Assembly: GCA_023663345.1 (NCBI GenBank)
Contig: JAMPHR010000003.1
Coordinates: 134,786 to 198,785, forward strand
Direction: 5' to 3'
Length of the DNA: 64,000 bases
Source of the DNA: Paenibacillus sp.
GTDB taxonomy: Bacteria > Bacteroidota > Bacteroidia > Bacteroidales > Muribaculaceae
Program-made: the position numbers and the translations under genes
The notes under the pieces: model-generated
Database searches by the model: none
What the model saw: only the letters and a program-made list of their open reading frames with translations
What the model was told of the DNA's origin: nothing
Shown here: in pieces, positions 44,022 through 52,346 of the stretch
Layout of the letters: each line of letters starts with the position of its first letter
Numbering within the stretch: the stretch's first letter is position 1

Positions 44022-45515
44022 TCAGAAGAGCGACAGCTGGGCGGCGTTGTCGTTGGACGGACGGCGCGGAGGCTCGTGATAGCCGAAATCCGGGTCTTCC
44101 TTATGTGCCCCGTTGCCGTTGTTGGAGAACCAGTCGGTATTGTCCAGCTCATCGTCGATCTTCACTTTCTTGGGACGGCCGCGTCGTCGGGGTTGAGGTT
44201 TGGGCGGTTCGGCAGGGCTTATCGCCTGGTAGGGTGACACGGCCGATTCCTCCGGACGTGCGTTCTTTTTGCTCTCGCCTTTTTCCGCCTGGGTTGGAGC
44301 TTTGGCTTGGCTGTTCTCGAGCTGACGCTTCAGCTGCTTGATCTCGTTTCTCAGCTTCATCTCGCTGTTGGCCTGGTTGTAGAGGTTATTCTCTATGGTG
44401 TGGCGCAGGGATGCGTTCTCTTCGTTGAGGCGTGAGATCTGCTCGTCGAGATTGCGGGCCTTCTCCTGCCTCAGCGATTCCTTAAGTTCGCTGATGCGGT
44501 TTTCCAGGCGCTCCTTCACCTGCTCGAATGTCGCCACTCGGTCATGAATCTGCTCGAGGGCGAGTTGCTGTTGGGCGCATGTGTCCTCATATTCGTGACG
44601 GGCGGCGGCAGCCTGGTTGCGCAGATCGTTGATCATCTGGTCGCTCATCTGTATCTTCACCTCGAGCTGTTCTCTCAGCGACGCCTCCTCGGCCATTTCA
44701 TTCTGGTGACCGGCTATGGTGGTGTCGCGCTCGGCGATGGATTTCTCCATCTCGGCTATTTTTGCCTCATGTTCAGCTATCTTGGCTTCACGTTCGGTCA
44801 GCTCTTTCTCCTTGTCGGCCACCGATTGCTCCAGTTCCTTGACACGAGCTGTGGATGTCTCGATGAGGGCGGCATCGGCCGGATTGCGTTTCTCGGTATA
44901 GAATTTCTCTTTCTCCGAATGATGTTTCGCCACCTGGGCCTCCAGGTCATTGATGCGGTCGAGCAGGGCGCGTTTCTGCCTTTCAACACTCAGATGCAGT
45001 TTCTTGTTCTCCTGACGCAGAGCCTCAGTGGTCTTGACCTCGGACTCAAGAGCGTTGATGCGTTTTTGCAGACGTTCGGTCTCTCCGCCGGCCTGGGATG
45101 TCGGGGCCGTGCGGTCCGAGAGTGCGCGTTGCATACGGGTGCGCAGATTTTCTGAAAGCGAGTTGAGCAGATAGGCGCGCTGGGCCTCGGTGGAGAGACA
45201 CTCCCTCACGAAATCGGGCTGAGCCTGATTGAATTGCTCGATCAGAGCGTCAAACAGGTCTCCTGCCAGTTCGGCATCGGCCTTGGCGTTATCCTCGGGT
45301 GTTTCCTCGTCATTTTTGTGTTCGGGCAGGGCCGGTGTGGATGTCGTGGCCGAGTGTGCGCCGGTGGTATTCTGTACCGGAGCCACTGTGGGTGCAGGTG
45401 CGCTGACCCTAGGTTGGGCCGCATAGGTAGGGAGGGCGGAATCGTATTCTTCTTCCTCCTCATCGCAGTCGTTCCCTAATCCGAAAGCGCGTTTTACTCC
45501 GTTCCAGAATGACAT
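44022..45515 (-). CDS. Coiled-coil protein with AT-hook-like C-terminal motif
   Basis: This 497-residue protein starts SFWNGVKRAFGLGN, followed by an acidic stretch and a Pro/Ala-rich region. A folded helical segment (about 80-135) precedes a very long coiled coil (about 145-400), rich in Glu, Lys, Gln and Leu heptads. The tail contains QPRRRGRPKKVK, which has the R-G-R-P core of an AT-hook and could bind the DNA minor groove. No signal peptide is visible, so it is probably cytoplasmic and could organise chromosome or envelope structures. I recognise no named family. Confidence 0.75.
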   Translation of the reverse strand: MSFWNGVKRAFGLGNDCDEEEEEYDSALPTYAAQPRVSAPAPTVAPVQNTTGAHSATTSTPALPEHKNDEETPEDNAKADAELAGDLFDALIEQFNQAQPDFVRECLSTEAQRAYLLNSLSENLRTRMQRALSDRTAPTSQAGGETERLQKRINALESEVKTTEALRQENKKLHLSVERQKRALLDRINDLEAQVAKHHSEKEKFYTEKRNPADAALIETSTARVKELEQSVADKEKELTEREAKIAEHEAKIAEMEKSIAERDTTIAGHQNEMAEEASLREQLEVKIQMSDQMINDLRNQAAAARHEYEDTCAQQQLALEQIHDRVATFEQVKERLENRISELKESLRQEKARNLDEQISRLNEENASLRHTIENNLYNQANSEMKLRNEIKQLKRQLENSQAKAPTQAEKGESKKNARPEESAVSPYQAISPAEPPKPQPRRRGRPKKVKIDDELDNTDWFSNNGNGAHKEDPDFGYHEPPRRPSNDNAAQLSLF

Positions 45516-45553
45516 GGCAATGCTATTTAATTAAGGTATAGTTACTTCTTTTG

Positions 45554-45561
45554 CAAAGTTA
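45554..45561 (-). promoter_or_regulatory. -7 box of the coiled-coil gene
   Basis: The minus-strand reading is TAACTTTG, a consensus match 38 bases before the start. The nearest TTG is 24 bases upstream, slightly far. Confidence 0.6.
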
Positions 45562-45669
45562 AATTAAATTTTGGATAATAGCGAGCAATCGCCGAGGAAA
45601 TTACGTGTTGTAACGGCTATGTAACACCGTCAGGAGGCCACGGGTATGCACCTGTTGATATAAAAAGCA

Positions 45670-45707
45670 GGCAGGGCGGAAAAATGTGTTGTTTTTTCCG
45701 TCCTGCC
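45670..45707 (-). terminator. Terminator of the TlpA-like gene
   Basis: GGCAGGGCGGAAAAA (45670-45684) pairs with TTTTTCCGTCCTGCC (45693-45707), with one G-U pair. On the minus strand it is followed by a TTTTTATAT stretch. It lies 80 bases past the stop of the gene encoded at 45787. Confidence 0.85.
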
Positions 45708-45786
45708 GTATTGATGTCATGAACTCCCCGCAGTGGGGTGGTTCGGTTTGTTGGCTTGCGGTCAAATACCGTCTTTGGCTAACATA

Positions 45787-46824
45787 TTATTTCTTCATGG
45801 CTGCGTCAACGTCGGCACACAGAGCGCCACCCTGCTTGTCGCGGCTGAGGATGGTGCCGTCGGGGCCGAAGAGAATGATGCAGGGGATACCCTGGAAACC
45901 ATATATATCCGAGGGGATCTGCTGGGCGTTGATCACGTTGGTCCAGGGCATGTCGTGCGACTTGATGGACTGTAGAGTGTTTTCCGGCTCATCCCACACA
46001 GCGATGCTCACTACTTCGAGACCATCTTTGTTATACTTGTCATACAGGCTCTTGATCACGGGGATCTGACGCTTGCAGGGACCGCACCAGCTTGCCCAGA
46101 AGTCCACGAGCACATATTTGCCCTTGCCTACTACGTCCGACAGGCGGAAAGTAGAGTCGTTGTAAGTCACCTCGAAATCCTTGAACATCTTGCCTACCGA
46201 AGTCTCCTCCTCGAGTGTATAGGCCTTACGCATTTTCTCGAGCTTGGCGTTGCCGGCGAGATAGGGGTATTTGGCAGTCAGAGAGTCGATCTGGGCGAGA
46301 TTTTCGGGGCGCTCGTTGCGCAGGATAGCGTCAACACCGATGGCGTTGTTCTTGTTAGCCTCGAAATATGCGTTGTCCATCGAGTCGGATTTAGCTACGA
46401 ATGATTCGTAACGTTCTTTTCTCACAGAGTCGGGAAGTTCGCTGAATTCCTTGTTGGTGGCTATGCGCTCAGCCCAGTAGTCGGAAACGCGCTTGTTAAG
46501 CTCGCCACCTTCGGCCATACCGTCATTGATGAATATGGAATCGGCCTCGAGATAGAAGTTGGCCACGCCCTTATCCCCAACTTTGAGAAGTACATTGGCA
46601 GTTCCCTGATAACCTTCGATCATGGGGGCGTTGAATATTACCACCGAGTCGCTCACTACGGCACTGTCGATATTCATGTCGGTGTTGGTGTCGTAGAGAT
46701 AGGCGGTTTTACCCTCGCAGTCAGGACCTACATTGGCCTTTACGTAGTAATTGTTCTCTTTCTGACCGCTGGCACATGCTGTGAGCATCATCAGTCCGGC
46801 TCCGATAAACGGGAGTGTTCTCAT
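45787..46824 (-). CDS. TlpA-family thiol-disulfide lipoprotein with DUF4369-like domain
   Basis: This 345-residue protein has a signal segment with lipobox Cys at 17 (LTAC). Its N-terminal beta-rich domain (about 25-120) is the DUF4369 type, a helical linker follows, and a C-terminal thioredoxin domain (about 205-345) has FWASWCGPCKRQIPVI and the cis-proline segment GFQGIPCIILF. It probably maintains reduced thiols in the periplasm. It is a single-gene unit, the third such lipoprotein in this window. Confidence 0.92.
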   Translation of the reverse strand: MRTLPFIGAGLMMLTACASGQKENNYYVKANVGPDCEGKTAYLYDTNTDMNIDSAVVSDSVVIFNAPMIEGYQGTANVLLKVGDKGVANFYLEADSIFINDGMAEGGELNKRVSDYWAERIATNKEFSELPDSVRKERYESFVAKSDSMDNAYFEANKNNAIGVDAILRNERPENLAQIDSLTAKYPYLAGNAKLEKMRKAYTLEEETSVGKMFKDFEVTYNDSTFRLSDVVGKGKYVLVDFWASWCGPCKRQIPVIKSLYDKYNKDGLEVVSIAVWDEPENTLQSIKSHDMPWTNVINAQQIPSDIYGFQGIPCIILFGPDGTILSRDKQGGALCADVDAAMKK

Positions 46825-46958
46825 GAGAATTGATGTTGTGATGTGATTGGATATTTAAGAATTTACGGACAAAAGTATCCATTATTTCTCAATCTGCAAA
46901 AGATAACACAGAAAAGTTTCTACGAGTGATTTTACGAGTGAGTTAAGTTCATGACACT

Positions 46959-47903
46959 CTAAAAGGCATACAGGTCGGTGGACAGGTACCGTTCGCCGGT
47001 GTCGGGGAGTAGTGCAACTATCGTCTTGCCACGGTTTTCATCACGCCCGGCCACCTTCAGCGCGGCAGCCAATGCGGCCCCCGATGAGATTCCGGCCAAT
47101 ATGCCCTCCTTTTCGGCAAGCAGGCGCGCGCCATTCATCGCATCCTCATCGGTCACAGTCATTATCTCGTCGGCCATCGGGCGGTTGAAGTTGGCCGAGA
47201 TGAATCCGGCACCTATCCCCTGGATCTTATGGGCGCCTGGTTGACCGCCTGACAGCACGGGTGATGATGCCGGTTCAACGGCTATCGCCTTGATTGCCGG
47301 ATTGTGGGCTTTGAGCGCCTCGGCTGTCCCTGACAGAGTGCCACCCGTGCCCACTCCGGCCACGAATATGTCCACATTCCCGTCGGTGTCGTTCCATATC
47401 TCCTCGCCTGTGGTGATGCGGTGGATATAGGGGTTGGCCTTGTTCTCGAATTGTTGCAATATCACAGATCTGGGCATGGTCCGGTGCAGCTCGTCGGCCT
47501 TTCTTATGGCACCTTTCATCCCCTCCTTGCCGGGTGTTAGCACCAGTTTGGCTCCGAGAGCTTTGAGCAGATTCTGCCTCTCGATGCTCATGGTGTCGGG
47601 CATGGTGAGTATCACGTTGTAACCTTTCGCCCCGGCCACCCAGGCGAGACCTATCCCGGTATTTCCGCTCGTGGGCTCGATTATAGTGGCCCCGCTCTGT
47701 AGCCGGCCCGAGGCTTCGGCATCGTTTATCATCGACAGAGCCACGCGATCCTTTACACTGCCTCCGGGGTTGAACGCCTCGATTTTTACAAGCAGACGGC
47801 TTTTCAGCCCCTTGGCCCGCATGATATTTTTAACCTCCACAAGCGGTGTTGAGCCTATGAGTTCGGTGAGATTGCTGTATATTTTTCCCATGACGGTATT
47901 CAT
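46959..47903 (-). CDS. cysK: Cysteine synthase A
   Basis: This 314-residue PLP enzyme forms cysteine from O-acetylserine and sulfide. PLP lysine lies in NPGGSVKDRVALSM and the phosphate/substrate loops are EPTSGNTGIGLAWV and GVGTGGTLSGTAEAL. The C-terminal GISSGAALAAALKVA segment completes the cofactor pocket. Two ATGs are possible, at 47903 and at 47891; homologues usually begin near the second (MGKIYSNLTELIGSTPL). It follows the serine acetyltransferase gene by 24 bases, so both steps of cysteine synthesis are in one operon. Confidence 0.95.
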   Translation of the reverse strand: MNTVMGKIYSNLTELIGSTPLVEVKNIMRAKGLKSRLLVKIEAFNPGGSVKDRVALSMINDAEASGRLQSGATIIEPTSGNTGIGLAWVAGAKGYNVILTMPDTMSIERQNLLKALGAKLVLTPGKEGMKGAIRKADELHRTMPRSVILQQFENKANPYIHRITTGEEIWNDTDGNVDIFVAGVGTGGTLSGTAEALKAHNPAIKAIAVEPASSPVLSGGQPGAHKIQGIGAGFISANFNRPMADEIMTVTDEDAMNGARLLAEKEGILAGISSGAALAAALKVAGRDENRGKTIVALLPDTGERYLSTDLYAF

Positions 47904-47927
47904 TTTAGTTTGGATTTTATGGGGCGG

Positions 47928-48833
47928 TTAGATTCCCAGCCCCTCGGTAAAAGTAGCTGTGACGGCTTTCTGCTGGAGTATCCTGGAGCCCGGTGGAACG
48001 GATGAGGTGAGCCAGATGTTGCCCCCGATTATCGAGTCGTGCCCCACGGTGATACGGCCGAGGATGGATGAGTTGGAATATATGGTCACGTCGTCCTCGA
48101 TGATAGGGTGGCGGGGCACATTGACAGGATGTCCGTTGCAGTCGAGCGAGAAATTCTTTGCGCCGAGGGTCACGCCTTGATACAGTGTCACGTGGTCGCC
48201 TATGATACAGGTCTCGCCGATCACCACGCCTGTGCCGTGGTCTATGGCGAAATGCTTGCCGATGCGTGCGCCGGGGTGAATGTCGATTCCGGTGCTTGAG
48301 TGGGCGAGCTCGGTGAGTATGCGGGGGATTATGGGGACTCCGAGCCTGAGTATCTCATGTGCCACCCTATAGTTCACCATGGCCTGTATCACCGGATAGC
48401 ATAGTATCACCTCGCCATAGTTGTCGACAGCCGGGTCGTTGTTGAACATCGCCTCGACATCGGTATAAAGCGTGTGCTTTACAGCCGGGAGTGTGTCGAT
48501 AAATCTCAGCGCCAGGTCGGTAGCACGGCTTTCGGGATCCTCGTTGCTGTGACGGTTGAACTGCAGGGCGTGGCATATCTCCCTTTTCAGCAGTGAATAG
48601 AGTTGCTCGACTTTCACACCGATGAAATATTTTCTGAGTGTGGGGCTTTCGCGCTGTTTGTCGAAATAGTCGGGAAACATCACCGCTTTGATGAGCCGGA
48701 TTGTCTCCATCAATGTGTCGACCGATGGAAACTGGCCAGAACCTGCCGGAAGCATACGGTCCTCCTCTTCGAGCCGATCGGCCAGGATATGGGTGTTGCG
48801 AAGTAATGTGTCCTCGTGCGGTTTGCTGTTCAT
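47928..48833 (-). CDS. cysE: Serine O-acetyltransferase
   Basis: This 301-residue enzyme makes O-acetylserine for the cysteine synthase encoded downstream. It has a long alpha-helical N-terminal half (about 1-155) and a C-terminal left-handed beta-helix of hexapeptide repeats. Family stretches are IDIHPGARIGKHFAIDHGTG, VVIGETCIIGDHVTLYQGVT and LGAKNF. The extended N-terminus resembles the EpsC/plant-type SAT rather than the short form. The C-terminus ends in Ile, which in this family can insert into cysteine synthase to form the complex. Confidence 0.92.
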   Translation of the reverse strand: MNSKPHEDTLLRNTHILADRLEEEDRMLPAGSGQFPSVDTLMETIRLIKAVMFPDYFDKQRESPTLRKYFIGVKVEQLYSLLKREICHALQFNRHSNEDPESRATDLALRFIDTLPAVKHTLYTDVEAMFNNDPAVDNYGEVILCYPVIQAMVNYRVAHEILRLGVPIIPRILTELAHSSTGIDIHPGARIGKHFAIDHGTGVVIGETCIIGDHVTLYQGVTLGAKNFSLDCNGHPVNVPRHPIIEDDVTIYSNSSILGRITVGHDSIIGGNIWLTSSVPPGSRILQQKAVTATFTEGLGI

Positions 48834-48958
48834 GATGACGCCTTGTGAAAAATTTGCGTAAATTTACAACTATTTGATATAATATAGACCAATTTTGCGA
48901 CAAAAAGTAGTATTTTGGCTTGATTTTATAAAGAAACAGTCGTTATGGCGTCATGGCA

Positions 48959-48995
48959 AAGGCCGGATACAGCGTCATCGGCTGTATCCGGCCTT
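48959..48995 (-). terminator. Terminator of the rseC-rnfB-rnfC unit
   Basis: AAGGCCGGATACAGC (48959-48973) and its exact complement (48981-48995) form a 15-base stem with a 7-base loop. It lies 41 bases past the rnfC stop, so the transcript ends after rnfC. Confidence 0.9.
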
Positions 48996-49035
48996 ATGTG
49001 AGAGGGTGGATTGTGATTTATAGTCGCGGTCGCTG

Positions 49036-50373
49036 TTATTTTTTAGCGGCGGCACGGGCGCGCATGGCGGCCATCACCTTGGCCTTGCCTACGCGGATGT
49101 AGTCGACGAGCGGACGGGATGCGGGGCAAATGTAGCTGCATGATCCGCACTCGATACAGTTGGCTATCTTCTCCTGCTCGACCTCGTCCCACTGCTTGAG
49201 GCGTGAGAGAGTGCTGATGAGGAACGGTTCGAGTCCCATGGGGCAAACGTTCACGCAGGCGGCACACTTGATGCAAGGCTCGGCGGGACGGCGGTGGGCA
49301 TAACGCTTGTCGAGGAGTATGCCCGAGGTGCCTTTGATCATGGGGGTCTCGAGGGTCGATGCGGTGCGTCCCATCATGGGGCCTCCGAGGATTATTTTCT
49401 CGTACTCGGCATCGCCCACCAGGCTGGAGAGGATTGTGCCGAGGGGTACGCGCAGGTTCTTGCCTTCGTTGCCGTCATGGAGGGTGAGCACGCGGTCGAG
49501 TATCGGCTCGTTGTGATACACGGCACGGTACACGGCATAGGCTGTGGCCACGTTCTGCACGATGGCTCCGGTGGCGATGGGGAGTGCGCCCGAGGGAACC
49601 TCGCGGCCTATGGTGGCCTCGATGAGCTGTTTCTCACCACCCTGGGGGTATTTCACCTGCATGGTCATCACCTCGAGTCCGGGCACTGACGAGCTGGCCT
49701 CGGTGAGAGCGGCGATGGCTTCGGGCTTGTTGTTCTCAATGGCTATTATACCGCGGTCCACTCCGGCGGCACGCATGAGGAGCTGTACGCCCTTCACGAT
49801 TTCGCGGGGATTCTCGCGCATGAGCATGTCGTCGCACGACAGGCACGGCTCACACTCGGCGGCGTTGATAATCACCACCTCGGGCTTGGAGCCGGGAGGG
49901 GGCGAAAGTTTCACATGGGCAGGGAAGGTGGCACCTCCGAGTCCCACAATGCCGGCGTCCTTGATAAGACCGATGATGGCCTTGCCGTCGAGGGCTGCAA
50001 CCTCGGCCTCGGTGCGTTTGGGTGACTTGTCGGCCATCGCGGCGGCATCAGCCTCACGATCGGCCTCGTCGCTCTTGATGAAGATGGCCTCCACGGGCAT
50101 ACCCTGGGGGGTGCGGGCATTGTCGATCTTGACCACAGTTCCCGAGATGGGGGTGTGGACGGGAGCCGACACGAATCCGCCGGCCTCGGCCACCATGTCG
50201 CCACGCTTCACGTGGTCACCTTTCTTGACCACGGGCTTGGCCGGAGCGCCGATGTGCTGTGATACCGGGAGTACTACCTCGGCCGGGAGGGGCATGTTGA
50301 CAATAGCCTTGCCAGCCGCTATCTTGTTCTCGGCGGGATGTACGCCACCGATTTTGAATGTATGTAATTTCAT
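49036..50373 (-). CDS. rnfC: Electron transport complex subunit RnfC
   Basis: This 445-residue protein is the NADH-binding peripheral subunit of the Rnf complex. It has an N-terminal RnfC barrel-sandwich domain (GGVHPAENKIAAGKAIVNMP), an NADH/FMN-binding region (GIVGLGGATFPAHVK, with EPCLSCDD), a SLBB-like segment and two [4Fe-4S] motifs at the C-terminus (CIKCAACVNVCP and CIECGSCSYICP). Its ATG overlaps the rnfB stop by 4 bases. Unlike the usual cluster, no rnfD follows; a terminator does. Confidence 0.94.
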   Translation of the reverse strand: MKLHTFKIGGVHPAENKIAAGKAIVNMPLPAEVVLPVSQHIGAPAKPVVKKGDHVKRGDMVAEAGGFVSAPVHTPISGTVVKIDNARTPQGMPVEAIFIKSDEADREADAAAMADKSPKRTEAEVAALDGKAIIGLIKDAGIVGLGGATFPAHVKLSPPPGSKPEVVIINAAECEPCLSCDDMLMRENPREIVKGVQLLMRAAGVDRGIIAIENNKPEAIAALTEASSSVPGLEVMTMQVKYPQGGEKQLIEATIGREVPSGALPIATGAIVQNVATAYAVYRAVYHNEPILDRVLTLHDGNEGKNLRVPLGTILSSLVGDAEYEKIILGGPMMGRTASTLETPMIKGTSGILLDKRYAHRRPAEPCIKCAACVNVCPMGLEPFLISTLSRLKQWDEVEQEKIANCIECGSCSYICPASRPLVDYIRVGKAKVMAAMRARAAAKK

Positions 50374-51206
50374 GATTCTACGGCTTTCTTAACTGGGAAG
50401 TTCACTGCATGGATGGCATGGGTGGGGCACTCGTCCACACATTTCTTACAGAGCTTGCATTTCTCGAAGTCGATGTAGGCAAGGTTGTTGGCTACGGTGA
50501 TGGCATCGTGGGTACAAGATTTGGCACACTTGCCGCATCCGATACATGCCACCTTGCACTCCTTCATGGCCACGGCTCCCTTCTCCTTGTTGGAGCAAGC
50601 CACGTAGACGCGCATACCCCTCGGGCCCTTGTAGCGGAGCTCGATGATGGAGCGGGGGCAAGCCTTCACACAGGCCGCACAGCCCACGCACTTGTCCTCG
50701 ATCACTTCGGGCAGGCCGGTCTCGAGGTTCATTCTCATCGCGCCATAGGGGCAGGCTTCCACGCAGTCGCCACATCCGAGACATCCGTTGGGACAGGCCG
50801 ACTCGCCGGTGCCGAGCGATGCGAGCACCGCACATGAAGGAGCGCCCTCGAAGCGTGCGAGCGCCGGACGCAGATCGCATGTGCCGTTACACTTGATCAC
50901 GGCGATCTTGGGCTTGGTCACGGCGGGCGTGAGGCCTACGATCTCACCGATTTTCTTCATTATCTCAGCTCCTGAGGAGGGGCATGTGAGGCTTTCGAGT
51001 GAATCGGCTCCGACGCAAGCCACGGCAAAGTCGCGGCATCCGCTGCGTCCGCAGCCTCCGCAGTTGGCGCCCGGGAGCAGAGCCTCTACCTGGTCGATGC
51101 GGGGATCCTCCTGCACGTGAAACTTGCGGGCTACGACGAAAAGTACTGCCGCTCCCACAATCCCGATGATGCCGAGGACGATGATAGATAGGATAATTAC
51201 ATTCAT
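50370..51206 (-). CDS. rnfB: Electron transport complex subunit RnfB
   Basis: This 278-residue ferredoxin-like subunit has one N-terminal transmembrane helix (about 3-26) and a [4Fe-4S] Fes domain with Cys at about 49, 52, 57 and 75 (GANCGGCGRSGC). Several 2x[4Fe-4S] segments follow (CLGCGDCVEACP, CVGCAACVKACP, CIGCGKCAKSC, CKLCKKCVDECP). It accepts electrons from ferredoxin and passes them into the Rnf complex, which pumps sodium or protons. It lies between rseC and rnfC, as in other Bacteroidota. Confidence 0.94.
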   Translation of the reverse strand: MNVIILSIIVLGIIGIVGAAVLFVVARKFHVQEDPRIDQVEALLPGANCGGCGRSGCRDFAVACVGADSLESLTCPSSGAEIMKKIGEIVGLTPAVTKPKIAVIKCNGTCDLRPALARFEGAPSCAVLASLGTGESACPNGCLGCGDCVEACPYGAMRMNLETGLPEVIEDKCVGCAACVKACPRSIIELRYKGPRGMRVYVACSNKEKGAVAMKECKVACIGCGKCAKSCTHDAITVANNLAYIDFEKCKLCKKCVDECPTHAIHAVNFPVKKAVES

Positions 51207-51267
51207 GGTATGTGATGAAAATATGTATTGATTGAGTATGGATGTTGCGGTGTAATCAGGCCGGGCG

Positions 51268-51693
51268 TCACAGGCGTCTTACGCTCCAAGAGATCCTGCC
51301 AGCAAGCCGCCGGCGCAGGAGGTACAGTATCAGGTCGTATATGCCGAGGGTCACGAATCCGGCCACGAGTGAGATGGCTCCGCTTTCGGGCCATATCAGC
51401 CTGACGGCGAGGATGACTCCGACAAACAGCACTGTTGGCAAGATCAACGCCCACCATGTGGCGCGCAACGTGGATCCCGACGAGGCGATGATCTCGACAC
51501 GCTCTCCCTCGCTGTAGCGGGTGGCGTCGGGGAGGTCGATAGTGATGAGGTCGTGGGATTTCGGATTGTCCTTGTTGCACAGTGAGGCTACGGCGCATCC
51601 GTCGCAACTGCACGCTTCGTCGGTGCGGAGTGTGAGCGTGCCGTCGCTTACGCGGGTGATGATTCCTTGATGTGTTACGTAGTCTTTGTTCAT
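51268..51693 (-). CDS. rseC: SoxR-reducing system protein RseC family
   Basis: This 141-residue membrane protein has a cysteine cluster near the N-terminus (Cys at about 28, 30, 33 and 39, in ACSCDGCAVASLC) and two transmembrane helices (about 78-98 and 104-125). RseC family members are encoded with Rnf subunits and are thought to help electron transfer to membrane partners. It starts the unit 61 bases before rnfB and has a near-consensus promoter. Confidence 0.9.
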   Translation of the reverse strand: MNKDYVTHQGIITRVSDGTLTLRTDEACSCDGCAVASLCNKDNPKSHDLITIDLPDATRYSEGERVEIIASSGSTLRATWWALILPTVLFVGVILAVRLIWPESGAISLVAGFVTLGIYDLILYLLRRRLAGRISWSVRRL

Positions 51694-51709
51694 GGTAAAA
51701 ATGGCGTTG

Positions 51710-51741
51710 CAAAGTTAACAAATTTCTGAAAACCTCGCAAA
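51710..51741 (-). promoter_or_regulatory. Promoter of rseC-rnfB-rnfC
   Basis: On the minus strand TTTG (51741-51738) and TAACTTTG (51717-51710) are spaced exactly 20 bases apart, one of the best matches in the window. The rseC ATG is 17 bases beyond the -7 box. Confidence 0.88.
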
Positions 51742-51779
51742 TTAATCTCAGTTCGTTGTTTCCGGCCGAGATTTATGTG

Positions 51780-52301
51780 CTATCTGAAATGAGATGGCCT
51801 GAGCACAAACGGCAGAGGCGCTTTCAGCACAAGATTGCGGTCGGATTCCACTTTGCGCCACGCCTTGAGAGCCTCCTCGGGGGTGGCGACGGTCTCGGTG
51901 ATCACGTAATACAGTGGCTCGCGGGTGTGTACGATCTTTGCGTCGGGGTATCCGGCACCCATCAGCCGCTCGCGCATCTGGCGTGCGTTGAACACCTGAC
52001 GGAACTGTCCCACCACAATGTTGTAGCGCTTGAGATTGTCGCGCGAGGCGCCACCGCCGTCGGTGTATCCCACATACTCCGACTTAAGCGGCAGAGAGTC
52101 GCCCTCGACCACGAGATGGGAGCGCACGGCGCTGTTGCGGATGCGCCCGTAGATGGTGGAGTCGAGCCCTGTCGATTCCTGGCGTTGCTCCACGGCTGCC
52201 TGGTAGGCTTTGCGGTAGTTGTCCTCGGTGGTCTTGCACGAGGTTGCCCCCATGGCCACCAGTATCGCCATGACTGCTATGATAATAGGGAATCTTTTCA
52301 T
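51780..52301 (-). CDS. SPOR-domain-like lipoprotein
   Basis: This 173-residue lipoprotein has a lipobox with Cys at about 22 (ATSC), a short linker, and a C-terminal SPOR-like domain (about 92-160). The SPOR pattern is NIVVGQFRQVFNARQMRERLM followed by AKIVHTREPLYYVITETVATPE (cited as two short patterns). SPOR domains bind denuded peptidoglycan at division sites. It follows ilvA on the same strand with a 45-base gap. Confidence 0.85.
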   Translation of the reverse strand: MKRFPIIIAVMAILVAMGATSCKTTEDNYRKAYQAAVEQRQESTGLDSTIYGRIRNSAVRSHLVVEGDSLPLKSEYVGYTDGGGASRDNLKRYNIVVGQFRQVFNARQMRERLMGAGYPDAKIVHTREPLYYVITETVATPEEALKAWRKVESDRNLVLKAPLPFVLRPSHFR

Positions 52302-52346
52302 CGGAATATGTGTGGGATTGTTTTTGAATACCTTTAAGCCACGCTA

